A stretch of DNA of 37,125 nucleotides from Porticoccaceae bacterium (lineage in GTDB: Bacteria; Pseudomonadota; Gammaproteobacteria; Pseudomonadales; Porticoccaceae), in the NCBI GenBank assembly GCA_029246925.1, contig JAQWMF010000021.1:1-37125 (forward strand), written 5' to 3'. Position 1 is the stretch's first letter. Each line of letters opens with the position of its first letter. The notes below the pieces were generated by a model. It saw only the letters and a program-made list of their open reading frames with translations, was not told the DNA's origin and did no database searches. The position numbers and the translations under genes were made by a program. Below, piece after piece: positions 24,903-33,893 of this stretch.

Positions 24903-24923
24903 AGGCGTTGGTTCGCCTATAAT
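24903..24923 (+). promoter_or_regulatory. Candidate leuS promoter with overlapping hairpin
   Basis: A perfect TATAAT (24918-24923) lies 39 nt before the leuS ATG. No good -35 is seen at 17 nt (TGTTAG). A 5-bp inverted repeat, AGGCG/CGCCT (24903-24907 and 24914-24918), abuts the -10 and might be an operator or chance. Confidence 0.4.
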
Positions 24924-24962
24924 TCTCGACTGTTAACCAACTTTGTCCCAGCAGTGAGCCCA

Positions 24963-27560
24963 ATGATCCAAGAACAGCAATATAATCCGGCTAAAGTAGA
25001 GCAAGAAGCGCAGACATTTTGGTCTGAAAATAAAACATTTGAAGTCGGTGAAGATAAAGATAAAGAAAAATTTTATTGTTTAGCCATGTTTCCTTACCCC
25101 AGCGGTAAGTTACATATGGGGCACGTGCGCAATTACACTATCACCGATGTTATCGCTCGCTTCCAAAAAATGCAGGGTAAAAATGTTCTGCATCCAATGG
25201 GCTGGGATGCTTTTGGCCTGCCCGCTGAAAACGCGGCAATCCAAAATAAAACCGCTCCGGCTAAGTGGACTCTTGAAAATATAGCGTATATGAAGACCCA
25301 GCTTAAATCGCTGGGCTTTGGCATCGACTGGTCTCGAGAGCTTGCTACCTGTCAGCCAGACTATTACAAATGGGAACAATGGTTCTTTACCCGCCTTTAT
25401 GAGAAAGGCTTGGTATACAAAAAAACCAGCGCGGTAAACTGGTGCCCAAACGATGCTACCGTTCTAGCTAATGAACAGGTTATTGACGGCTGTTGCTGGC
25501 GCTGTGATGCAGTGATTGAGCGAAAAGAAATACCTCAGTGGTTTATCCGAATTACTGACTATGCCGATCAATTACTCAACGACTTAGATCAGCTTGAGCA
25601 CTGGCCAGAGCAAGTAAAAACTATGCAGCGCAACTGGATTGGCAAAAGTCGCGGCATCAATATGAGCTTCAAATTGAACGAAGCTATTGATAATCATGAA
25701 AGTTTTGATGTCTACACTACACGTCCTGATACTCTAATGGGCGTAACCTATCTTTCTTTAGCGCCGCAACATCCAATTGCTCTGGAGCTGGCAAAATCTA
25801 ATTCTGTGTTAGCTGATTTTATCGAACGCTGCCAATCCCAGCAGGTATCAGAAGCTGAAATGGCTACTATTGAAAAATCCGGTGTGGCCACTGGGATTAA
25901 CGCTGTACACCCTCTTACAGGCAAAGAAATACCCGTCTGGGTAGGCAACTATGTACTGATGGACTATGGTTCTGGCGCAGTTATGGCGGTGCCAGCCCAT
26001 GATCAGCGCGATTATGAATTTGCTCAGAAGTATCAGCTACCGATTAAACAGGTGATTGCGCCAATTGATCACCAAGATTATGACCTAAGCGAACAAGCTT
26101 TTACTAACAGGGGCAAGCTGGTCAACTCAGGTGAATTTGATGACCTTGATTTCGACCAAGCGTTTGACGCCATAGCTTCCGCCTTGGAAGCCAAAAATCT
26201 TGGCACAGTCACTACTCACTTTAGATTGCGAGACTGGGGTGTAAGCAGACAGCGCTATTGGGGTGCACCTATCCCAATGTTTAATCTTGGGGACGGCAAC
26301 GATATCCCAGTGCCTCTTGACAAATTACCTGTACTTTTGCCTGAAGATGTTGAGATGGATGGCATTCAATCACCTATCAAAGCAGATCCTGAATGGTGCA
26401 AGGCAGTATTAAACGGTCAACCCGTAGAGCATGAAACCGATACCTTTGATACCTTTATGGAGTCATCTTGGTACTACGCTCGCTTCACCTGCCCTGACGA
26501 GCAGCAATCTATGTTGAATCCCGATCGGGCTAATTACTGGCTTCCAGTTGATCAATATGTCGGCGGTATTGAACACGCCATTTTACACCTTCTATATTCG
26601 CGATTTTTTCACAAACTTTTAAGAGATGAAGGGTTTGTAACCAGTGATGAACCATTTAAACGCCTGCTATGCCAGGGTATGGTTTTAGCAGAATCTTTTT
26701 ACACGGAGAAAGAGGGTCGCAAAGTATGGCTTTCTCCCTCAGACGTTGATATTGAGCGTGATAACAAAGGCCGAACGATTAAAGCTATAGACCGCAACAC
26801 GGGAGAGGAAGTCCAGAGTGGCGGCACTATAAAAATGTCAAAATCTAAAAACAATGGCGTCGACCCTCAATCAGCTATTAAAAAACATGGCGCAGACACC
26901 GTTCGGTTATTTACTATGTTCGCTGCACCCCCAGAGCAAACCCTAGAGTGGAGTGACGATGGCGTCGCCGGAGCCCACAGGTTTTTGCGCCGGTTATGGC
27001 TAGCCGTTATGGCCCACTGTGAATCAGAACAGATACCGCAACTCGAGTCTGCTATTCTGAATAACAAGCAAAAAAACCTGCGCCGCAAAACCCACCAAAC
27101 TATCGAAAAAGTAAGTGATGATTTTGGGCGCCGCTATACATTTAATACGGCTATAGCCGCTGTTATGGAGCTTCTAAATGATATTGCTCAGCTCTCGGAT
27201 AATGAACCTCAAACCATCGCCGTAAGGCATGAGGCGCTGACATCGGCGATCCTATTATTAGCACCTATTGTCCCCCATATCTGTCACAGTCTGTGGGAAC
27301 AAATGGGAAACAAAGGCAGCATAGCAGAGACAGCATGGCCTGAAGTCGATTCATCTGCCCTAGTTCAAAGCTCTATTGAGCTAGTGGTTCAAGTGAATGG
27401 CAAAGTACGCGGAAAAATTCAGGTAGCTGTTGATGCGCCAAAAGATGCCATTGAGAAACAAGCTATTGATGAACCTAATGTACAGCGTTTTATTGAGGGA
27501 AATACAGTTAGAAAAGTTATTGTGGTTCCTGGAAGATTGGTTAATATTGTTGCGAACTAA
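24963..27560 (+). CDS. leuS: Leucyl-tRNA synthetase LeuRS
   Basis: Class I aminoacyl-tRNA synthetase that charges tRNA-Leu; 865 residues from ATG 24963. The HIGH motif is HMGH at 51-54 in [15 protein letters not shown], and KMSKS is at about 623-627. The CP1 editing domain (about 220-420, with [12 protein letters not shown] and [10 protein letters not shown]) is intact, so post-transfer editing of mischarged tRNA is expected. The C-terminal domain ends in [12 protein letters not shown], as in the family. A GTG at 24954 is an alternative start in frame, but family proteins begin at about the ATG. lptE and holA follow, as in many gammaproteobacteria. Confidence 0.98.
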   Translation: MIQEQQYNPAKVEQEAQTFWSENKTFEVGEDKDKEKFYCLAMFPYPSGKLHMGHVRNYTITDVIARFQKMQGKNVLHPMGWDAFGLPAENAAIQNKTAPAKWTLENIAYMKTQLKSLGFGIDWSRELATCQPDYYKWEQWFFTRLYEKGLVYKKTSAVNWCPNDATVLANEQVIDGCCWRCDAVIERKEIPQWFIRITDYADQLLNDLDQLEHWPEQVKTMQRNWIGKSRGINMSFKLNEAIDNHESFDVYTTRPDTLMGVTYLSLAPQHPIALELAKSNSVLADFIERCQSQQVSEAEMATIEKSGVATGINAVHPLTGKEIPVWVGNYVLMDYGSGAVMAVPAHDQRDYEFAQKYQLPIKQVIAPIDHQDYDLSEQAFTNRGKLVNSGEFDDLDFDQAFDAIASALEAKNLGTVTTHFRLRDWGVSRQRYWGAPIPMFNLGDGNDIPVPLDKLPVLLPEDVEMDGIQSPIKADPEWCKAVLNGQPVEHETDTFDTFMESSWYYARFTCPDEQQSMLNPDRANYWLPVDQYVGGIEHAILHLLYSRFFHKLLRDEGFVTSDEPFKRLLCQGMVLAESFYTEKEGRKVWLSPSDVDIERDNKGRTIKAIDRNTGEEVQSGGTIKMSKSKNNGVDPQSAIKKHGADTVRLFTMFAAPPEQTLEWSDDGVAGAHRFLRRLWLAVMAHCESEQIPQLESAILNNKQKNLRRKTHQTIEKVSDDFGRRYTFNTAIAAVMELLNDIAQLSDNEPQTIAVRHEALTSAILLLAPIVPHICHSLWEQMGNKGSIAETAWPEVDSSALVQSSIELVVQVNGKVRGKIQVAVDAPKDAIEKQAIDEPNVQRFIEGNTVRKVIVVPGRLVNIVAN

Positions 27561-27590
27561 TAAAAATGACTTAGTTTAAAGGTGTGAGTA

Positions 27591-28106
27591 ATGTCAAAAA
27601 AATGGGTGCTAATTAATCTGACATGGGTCTTTCTAACCCTAAATGCTTGCGGCTGGCAGCTGCGAAATACTCAGTTACTCGGTAATAGTCTAGGAACTGT
27701 TCACGTCAGCTACTCTGGGTACCAAAGCTCACTAGCGGTTGAACTAAAACATGCACTTAGAGCTAACGACGTGCAACTTGTGGGCGCTACAGACAATGCT
27801 GATTACCAAGTAAAAATAATAGATACTAATCAATCACGGCGAATCAGTGCACTCAACGCAAGTGCGCGAGCAGCTCAATACCAAATATATCAAACTGTAG
27901 ATTATATGGTGTTAGATCCATTGGGAGCGCAAATTATCCCAATGACCACTGTTTCAGCGGAAAGTACTTATAACTTTAATGAATCTGATGTCTTAGCCTC
28001 ACAAAACGAGGAAGCCCTTTTGCAAAATAATTTGCGCTCGAAAATTGTCAGGAAAATCATTCGCCGTCTTGGCGAAGCTTCTGACAGCCATAAAGTCTAC
28101 CCGTGA
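27591..28106 (+). CDS. lptE: LPS-assembly lipoprotein LptE
   Basis: Outer-membrane lipoprotein of 171 residues that plugs the LptD barrel and is needed for LPS insertion. The lipobox is LNAC with the lipidated cysteine C20, followed by GWQLRNT (family: GFxLRG). The body has the LptE fold pattern, a segment similar to VDYMVLDPLGAQIIP, and the late RKIIRRL helix. LptD is encoded at 31407-33893 in this window. The last codons overlap holA by 4 nt. Confidence 0.93.
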   Translation: MSKKWVLINLTWVFLTLNACGWQLRNTQLLGNSLGTVHVSYSGYQSSLAVELKHALRANDVQLVGATDNADYQVKIIDTNQSRRISALNASARAAQYQIYQTVDYMVLDPLGAQIIPMTTVSAESTYNFNESDVLASQNEEALLQNNLRSKIVRKIIRRLGEASDSHKVYP

Positions 28107-29164
28107 AAATTAAACCTGATCAGCTTAAATCTCATCTGCAAAATAGCTTGCAAACTAAACAGCTCTCACCCATTTTTATTATTAGTGGCGATGAACCCCT
28201 TTTATCTCAGGAGGCAGCCGATAGCATTCGCAGCACTGCTCGGCAGCTAGAATATACTGAAAGAGAAACCTTTGATGTGGATGCTAGATTCGACTGGAAT
28301 CTAGTCTTCAATGAAACCAGTGCACTGTCTCTATTTGCAGATAAAAAAATACTAGAGTTGCGAATTATCAACGGAAAACCTGGGGACAAAGGTAGCAAGG
28401 CGCTCTGCGAGCTCTGCGAGAATCTCAATGACACCAACTTGCTGCTTATTATTTTACCCAAACTAGAAAAAGGCGCCTATCAAAGCAAGTGGATGAAAAC
28501 CTTAGAGACTCATGGTGTTCACATTCAAGTTTGGCCAGTCAGCCCAGAGCAACTGCCACGATGGATTAATCAGCGCCTTATGCAGTCTGGTATTAATGCC
28601 AGCCAAGCAGCAGTAGATATTCTCGCTGATCGCGTCGAGGGCAACCTTTTGGCGGCTATGCAAGAAATTAATAAACTCCAATTATTATCCTTAGAAGGCA
28701 AGGTGGACGCTGACATTATGTCCACAGTTGTCGCCGACAGTGCCCGCTACAATTTATTTTCTTTTGTCGACAATATCTTGGATGGCAATGCTCAGTCTGC
28801 CGCAAAAGCATTGCGTGGATTAAAAAATGAGGGCGCTGAACCCCTAGCTCTGCTCTGGGCGATTACTAGAGAATTGCGAATACTGAATAAAGCTAGCCAT
28901 CAGATTTTACTTGGCAGCCCAAAGGATAAAGCATTAAAAAGTGCTGGCGTTTGGGATAAGCGTATCCCGCTCTTTAGAAAGGCCTTGAGCCGTCTCTCCC
29001 CTGCTCACTTGCGCATGCTTATACATCAAGCGGGTGCCATTGATCGCGGAGTAAAAGGGTTGCGAAAAGCCGATATTTGGGATGAACTAACTACCCTAGT
29101 GCTTTCCTTTGCGGGCAGTCAAACTCTTCACCCAAAGAATATAAAAACCCTGCTACAACAGTAA
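28103..29164 (+). CDS. holA: DNA polymerase III subunit delta HolA
   Basis: Clamp-loader delta subunit of 353 residues, which opens the beta sliding clamp. The family opening LKSHLQNSLQTKQLSPIFIISGDEPLLSQEAADSIR is clear, as are VEGNLLAAMQEINKLQLL and the late LWAITRELRIL. It starts at GTG 28103, overlapping the lptE stop (GTGA), which implies translational coupling. Its stop directly abuts the stop of the convergent vanZ-like gene. Confidence 0.95.
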   Translation: MKIKPDQLKSHLQNSLQTKQLSPIFIISGDEPLLSQEAADSIRSTARQLEYTERETFDVDARFDWNLVFNETSALSLFADKKILELRIINGKPGDKGSKALCELCENLNDTNLLLIILPKLEKGAYQSKWMKTLETHGVHIQVWPVSPEQLPRWINQRLMQSGINASQAAVDILADRVEGNLLAAMQEINKLQLLSLEGKVDADIMSTVVADSARYNLFSFVDNILDGNAQSAAKALRGLKNEGAEPLALLWAITRELRILNKASHQILLGSPKDKALKSAGVWDKRIPLFRKALSRLSPAHLRMLIHQAGAIDRGVKGLRKADIWDELTTLVLSFAGSQTLHPKNIKTLLQQ

Positions 29165-29506
29165 TCAACTACCGCGTCTTACCCGATACAGTAAAGCCGC
29201 GACTAAAATGCCTGCTATATTTGCCAACAAATCCATTAAATCTGCTTGGCGATAACCCGTATAAGACTGAGCGAATTCAATACAACCGCCAAATAGGATT
29301 AATAAAATGGTTAATTTCCATATTTTTTGCTGCTTTTCATAGGCAGCGAGCAGTATCCAACATAATCCTGTATACGCTAAAAAATGGTGCAACTTATCCT
29401 GCCAGTTTAACATTTGTGGCATTGGCTGAAGTGCCACCATAGAAAGCGTCCCCACAGCTGTTAGCAAAAACCAAAAGGCAATCTTATAAGTTGTTACTGA
29501 AATCAT
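29165..29506 (-). CDS. VanZ-like membrane protein
   Basis: Small membrane protein of 113 residues with four predicted helices. It carries VanZ-family marks: DKLHHFLAYTGLCW in helix 2, then GGCIEFAQSYTGYRQADLMDLLANIAG near the end. The namesake VanZ contributes to teicoplanin resistance, but most homologues have no tested function. The ATG has an AGGAT SD. It is the third gene of the amgK-murU unit, 27 nt after murU, so an envelope-related role is plausible, though unproven. Its stop codon touches that of holA on the other strand. Confidence 0.85.
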   Translation of the reverse strand: MISVTTYKIAFWFLLTAVGTLSMVALQPMPQMLNWQDKLHHFLAYTGLCWILLAAYEKQQKIWKLTILLILFGGCIEFAQSYTGYRQADLMDLLANIAGILVAALLYRVRRGS

Positions 29507-29533
29507 TGAGCATCCTATTTTTATCCTTCATTT

Positions 29534-30217
29534 TTAATGGCCATCCAGCAGTTCGTTAAGATTTTTATACCGATCAACCGTACCAACATCACACCACTGA
29601 CCTCTATAAATATCGCCAACAACCTGTTGTGCTTCAATTGCTGGTCGCAATACGTCACGCAGGGGAAAACATTTCTGCGCACCAACGCTTTTACCCTGTT
29701 GAATTAATTGTGGCCTAATTAAACTAATCCCGCTGAAGGTAAATTTTACCTGCGGCTGGTAACTGACTCTGTCATGCAAAAGACCAAAATCACCTTTGGG
29801 ATTGTGATCTGGATTTTCAACCAACAGTAGCCAAGCCATCTGATCCGAACTCAATTGATAGTTTGCAGCCGATAAAAGCGGAAAATCAGTCCATATATCT
29901 CCATTGATTAACAAAAATGGCTGTTCACCCAAAACAGGTAGTGCTTTACTTATGCCTCCGCCCGTTTCGAGCGGTTCGCTCTCTCTGGACCAGGTAATAT
30001 TGACTGCATAATCTGAACCATCACCAAAATAGTCCTCTATTTTCTCTGCCAACCATGAGGTATTTATGACTAACTCAGAAACTCCCATAGCGGCCAAGCG
30101 TTCAATATGGTGCTGCAAAAGCGGCTTACCTGCTACTGGCAACATTGGCTTAGGTGTTTTTTCAGTTAAAGGCCGCAGTCTTTTGCCATAGCCCGCCGCT
30201 AATATCATTGCTTTCAT
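29534..30217 (-). CDS. murU: N-acetylmuramate alpha-1-phosphate uridylyltransferase MurU
   Basis: Nucleotidyltransferase of 227 residues that turns MurNAc-1-phosphate and UTP into UDP-MurNAc in the fosfomycin-bypassing peptidoglycan recycling route. It opens with MKAMILAAGYGKRLRPLTEKTPKPMLPVAGKP (GxGxR nucleotide loop and the catalytic Lys of PKP), and has EPLETGGGISKALPVLG and LLINGDIWTDFPLL. The last holds the metal-binding Asp. The immediate partner amgK (4-nt overlap) and nearby lptD separate it from generic sugar-phosphate nucleotidyltransferases, a Pseudomonas-like arrangement. Confidence 0.93.
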   Translation of the reverse strand: MKAMILAAGYGKRLRPLTEKTPKPMLPVAGKPLLQHHIERLAAMGVSELVINTSWLAEKIEDYFGDGSDYAVNITWSRESEPLETGGGISKALPVLGEQPFLLINGDIWTDFPLLSAANYQLSSDQMAWLLLVENPDHNPKGDFGLLHDRVSYQPQVKFTFSGISLIRPQLIQQGKSVGAQKCFPLRDVLRPAIEAQQVVGDIYRGQWCDVGTVDRYKNLNELLDGH

Positions 30218-31248
30218 TGCGCAGCATCCGAATAATCAGAGTACCACGGCTGCTGGGCAAGCAAAGGGGCGATTTTTTCCTTAAACCATTGATTAAATTG
30301 TGCTGTTTGTGGGTATTGCGCGGATGCCTCAAGGCAGTAGTGAACCACTAATGGAATGTCATTTAAGTAAGTATCCTTATTATCCCTTAGTGCCAGTCGA
30401 GAGAAAATACCCAAGACCTTTACATGACGCTGCAGCCCCATAAAATCAAACCACTGAAGAAATTGCTTATCATCCACATTGCTCAATACGCCAGCCTCTT
30501 CCGCGCGCTGTTTATACCTAAGGGCACGCTGTCGCACCCAATTTGACGGCCAGCGCACATAGCAGTCTTTAAGTAGAGACACCAAATCATAGGTGATTGC
30601 ACCTAACATTGCGTCTTGAAAGTCTATTACACCCAGCTTGTCAGCATCTAATATCATCAAATTACGCGAATGGTAATCCGCATGCATTAATACCTGCGGC
30701 TGCTGTTTGGCACTACTCATTAAATGGTTAAAAAAATCATCTAATAAGCATTTTTCATCCGCACTCAATTTGTAATCAAGCAATTTATTCAAAAACCATT
30801 GCTCAAATAAAGCCAACTCTTCACTCATCTTGTTATCGTCATGCCGAGGGATGACCGGAGCTCGCCGTGTAGCGCATTGAATCCTAATTAATTCTGTTTC
30901 AGCTTGATGATAAAGCACTGCCGGATCAATCACTTTAAGTTGATGACCGAACAATGTAGAACCAAAATCTTCAAGCAACATATACCCCTGACTGTAATTT
31001 ACCGCATGAATTTTCGGCGCTATCAGCCCCTCTACCTGAAGAAACAAAGAGAGCCTGACGTATTCTGGATTTTTTTCTTTTTCTGGAGGAGAGTCCACCG
31101 CAATTAAACTAGGTAGGGTATTAACCCGAAAATAGCGCCGAAACCCTGCATCTCCGGCAAGCGCCTCAAGCTGCAAAGAACTTGGTTCGGTCACGCATAC
31201 GGGCAATGACCGTCCAATCCAATTAAAAAAAACCTGCTGATCTTGCAT
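30214..31248 (-). CDS. amgK: N-acetylmuramate/N-acetylglucosamine kinase AmgK
   Basis: Aminoglycoside-phosphotransferase-fold kinase of 344 residues that phosphorylates MurNAc (and GlcNAc) at the anomeric C1 position. The catalytic loop HADYHSRN gives H189, D191 and N196; the metal-binding D209 follows in GVIDFQDAMLG. The N-terminal GDAGFRRYFRV and LLEDFGSTLF are typical. Its product feeds MurU, encoded next with an ATGA overlap. It diverges from lptD across 158 bp. Confidence 0.92.
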   Translation of the reverse strand: MQDQQVFFNWIGRSLPVCVTEPSSLQLEALAGDAGFRRYFRVNTLPSLIAVDSPPEKEKNPEYVRLSLFLQVEGLIAPKIHAVNYSQGYMLLEDFGSTLFGHQLKVIDPAVLYHQAETELIRIQCATRRAPVIPRHDDNKMSEELALFEQWFLNKLLDYKLSADEKCLLDDFFNHLMSSAKQQPQVLMHADYHSRNLMILDADKLGVIDFQDAMLGAITYDLVSLLKDCYVRWPSNWVRQRALRYKQRAEEAGVLSNVDDKQFLQWFDFMGLQRHVKVLGIFSRLALRDNKDTYLNDIPLVVHYCLEASAQYPQTAQFNQWFKEKIAPLLAQQPWYSDYSDAAQ

Positions 31249-31273
31249 AGAAATATGTATTTATATGAATCCA

Positions 31274-31339
31274 AATCCATTATATCCCTAATAACCTATT
31301 AACTTTCAAGCAAAGAGGCAGAAATGACTATAATGGATT
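31274..31339. promoter_or_regulatory. Divergent amgK/lptD promoter region with inverted repeat
   Basis: Two perfect TATAAT elements face outward: on the minus strand at 31279-31284 for amgK and on the plus strand at 31329-31334 for lptD. Each is part of a perfect 11-bp inverted repeat, AATCCATTATA (31274-31284) and TATAATGGATT (31329-31339), 44 bp apart. A TTGAAA lies 19 nt upstream of the minus -10; the plus -35 is weak. A regulator binding both arms is speculative. Confidence 0.5.
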
Positions 31340-31406
31340 AGCTTTAATTCGCATAGAATCATCAATTCCACGCCCATTTCAGTTAGAATAATGGGGTTTT
31401 AAATTA

Positions 31407-33893
31407 GTGACGAGAATTATTTTGTTCAACCCAGTTAAATATAACCTTTCAACTGCAAAATTTTGCCTCTGTATATTGGGTTTTTTACACGCAATATCGG
31501 TTTCCGCCGATGAAGGACTTGTAGCTCCTGAGCACGGAAGTAAAACGCTATCTGAGCGCACAGAGCCGCCAAGGTTAGCGCCAGTTAATAATTTAGACTG
31601 GGTCAAAAAAGAACAAATGACACCAGAGCAGCAAACCTCGGTGGCTAAATACTGTTGCGGTGCTTATCTTGAGCCCGAGCGCGACTATCAAGACGCTGAC
31701 AAACATCCAGATGAGTCACCACTTCGAGTTAATGCTCTTAGCACTGCGGCCCAAAGCGATTCAGTCGCCCTGCTTGAGGGAGATGTCAATATTGCACAGG
31801 GCTATCGTCAACTTCGAAGTGATAGCGCGATTGTAGACCAAAAAAACCGTCAGATTACCTTAAATGGTAATGTTCGCTTCCGTGAACCCAATATGCTGTT
31901 AACAGGCAACCATGCACTACTTGATCTAGATAGTGAAGAAGTGCACATTAAAAATGCGACCTATGTACTGCATCAAGCTTCCATTAGGGGCGCCGCTGAA
32001 TCACTTCGCAGAAAATCCGATGGTATTATTACTATTACGGACTCCTCCTTTACCAGCTGTGAGCCATCAGTTAATACTTGGAAATTACAAACCAGTGAAA
32101 TTAGCCTCGACCAAACTTCTGGTTTTGCAACTGTCAAAAATGCACGACTTGATATTGGAAAAGTACCTGTTTTTTATTTTCCCTATGTCAAATTTCCCAT
32201 TACCGAGCGCAGATCATCTGGCCTACTATTTCCAAGTATTTCAAGAGACCAAAAGAACGGACTAGATTTTTCTCAGCCCATCTATTTAAACTTGGCGCCT
32301 AACTATGACGCTACAATAACCCCGCGCTATATTCAGCATCGCGGCACCGCAATCGATCTCACCTACAGACATCTAAATCAATGGTCCAACACCCAAGTCT
32401 CTGCAGGGTTTTTAGACAATGATAAAGGTGGCAATCAAACATATAGCCCAGACACTAGCACCGGACTCTATCCAAACCAAGGTGAAGATCGCTATATGAT
32501 GAGCATACAACACCAGGGATATTTTGCTCAGTCATGGTCATCTTTTCTAGATTTCAATCAGCTCAGCGATAAAAATTACCTCTATGATATTGGCCAATTA
32601 ATCGGTGAAGAAAATAATCCAACTCACTTACGTCGCATAGGCTCATTAAGCTACCAAAAGGATCACTGGCTATTTTCCGTTGAAACTCAAGACTATCAAT
32701 CAAACACTGTAGGTATATCTGACCCCTACAGAATCGCATCGAGACTATCTCTGAATGGGAATTATAGATTTGGACATTCTTTTACTTTTGATATAAGAAA
32801 TCAACACACCGAATTCCAGCATGACGACCCCAATTTGATGACTGGAGGAAGATCTAAATTAAACTACAATATTGGCTTGGATAAGCGCTGGAGTTGGGGC
32901 TACTTAAAACCAAAATTTGGGATTCGCCACCTAGATTATCAGCTAAATATACCAAGCGCCCAAAATCAATCTGCTGAAATGGACACCAACCCCTCCATTA
33001 CGGTTCCAGTACTAAGTATAGATAGCGGCATTATTTTTGAAAAACACAGCGAATTGTTCTCTGGGTTTAGACAAACGCTTGAGCCGCGCCTCTTCTATGT
33101 AAAATCTAAATTTCGCGACCAACAATCCTTACCTGACTTTGATACCAAAGAAATTGGGCCCGCCTATTCACAACTTTTTAACGATAATCGCTTTATAGGA
33201 GGGGACAGAATTTCAGATGATCATCGACTCACTATTGGATTATCCACCAGCCTAATAAATAAAAAAAATGGTAATGAAAAATTTCGTGCTAGCGTAGCTC
33301 AGGCTATTTATTTGGATGATCGCAGAGTAGCCCTACCCAATAATGCTGAAGTGCAACCTGATCTTGAACGAAAAAAGTCAGATTTAGCGCTTGAAATGAT
33401 TTATAACATAAATGACCAATGGCGATTAAGTAACGAGGTTGTCTATAGCAACCAAAATACGTACTGGGCCAATGGATCCGCCAACTTATACTATAAGAAT
33501 AAAGATAAACTATTCAATATAAGCTATAGGTATTCGCGTCTTGAGCCTGAACTAAACAACAGCCTACCAATAGAACAACTTGATATGTCATTTTATATCC
33601 CTGCTGGAAATGACTTTAATTGGGTCGGTCGGTGGCATCATGATTATACAAATAATCGGGAACTTGAACTGTTTTCTGGGTTCGAATATAACAACTGCTG
33701 CTGGCGCGCAGGGCTAGTTGTTCGGCGCTGGCTTGATAGGCAGAATGAAAGCCAAATACCCGAGCAGGAGCTGGCAATGAGAAACGGTGTATTCTTACAA
33801 ATACAATTTAAGGGCATTGCTGGAACCGGTGGGCGTGTGGCCTCAATTTTGAAAAAAGGAATCTATGGTTATGAACCTCTGGAACATTTTTAA
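31407..33893 (+). CDS. lptD: LPS-assembly outer-membrane protein LptD
   Basis: Outer-membrane beta-barrel of 828 residues that inserts LPS into the outer leaflet together with LptE. A signal peptide (about 1-34) precedes an OstA/LptA-like jellyroll (about 105-245: LLEGDVNIAQGYRQLRSDSA, LNGNVRFREPNMLLTG), then the LptD barrel. Cysteines lie as a pair at 83-84 (KYCCGAYLEP), one near 218 and a pair at 764-765 (NNCCW), allowing the N-terminal to barrel disulfides known for the family. It starts at GTG 31407 with GGGG about 10 nt upstream. surA overlaps its end. Confidence 0.96.
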   Translation: MTRIILFNPVKYNLSTAKFCLCILGFLHAISVSADEGLVAPEHGSKTLSERTEPPRLAPVNNLDWVKKEQMTPEQQTSVAKYCCGAYLEPERDYQDADKHPDESPLRVNALSTAAQSDSVALLEGDVNIAQGYRQLRSDSAIVDQKNRQITLNGNVRFREPNMLLTGNHALLDLDSEEVHIKNATYVLHQASIRGAAESLRRKSDGIITITDSSFTSCEPSVNTWKLQTSEISLDQTSGFATVKNARLDIGKVPVFYFPYVKFPITERRSSGLLFPSISRDQKNGLDFSQPIYLNLAPNYDATITPRYIQHRGTAIDLTYRHLNQWSNTQVSAGFLDNDKGGNQTYSPDTSTGLYPNQGEDRYMMSIQHQGYFAQSWSSFLDFNQLSDKNYLYDIGQLIGEENNPTHLRRIGSLSYQKDHWLFSVETQDYQSNTVGISDPYRIASRLSLNGNYRFGHSFTFDIRNQHTEFQHDDPNLMTGGRSKLNYNIGLDKRWSWGYLKPKFGIRHLDYQLNIPSAQNQSAEMDTNPSITVPVLSIDSGIIFEKHSELFSGFRQTLEPRLFYVKSKFRDQQSLPDFDTKEIGPAYSQLFNDNRFIGGDRISDDHRLTIGLSTSLINKKNGNEKFRASVAQAIYLDDRRVALPNNAEVQPDLERKKSDLALEMIYNINDQWRLSNEVVYSNQNTYWANGSANLYYKNKDKLFNISYRYSRLEPELNNSLPIEQLDMSFYIPAGNDFNWVGRWHHDYTNNRELELFSGFEYNNCCWRAGLVVRRWLDRQNESQIPEQELAMRNGVFLQIQFKGIAGTGGRVASILKKGIYGYEPLEHF

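Noticed and set aside
29220-29442. Plus-strand open frame opposite the vanZ-like gene
   Set aside because: The minus-strand frame has clear VanZ motifs and an SD; the plus-strand translation does not look like a protein family.
31300-31340. Sigma-E promoter for lptD-surA as in E. coli
   Set aside because: An AACTT motif is present at 31300-31305, but no TCTGA-like -10 follows at 16-17 nt; the TATAAT fits sigma-70 better.
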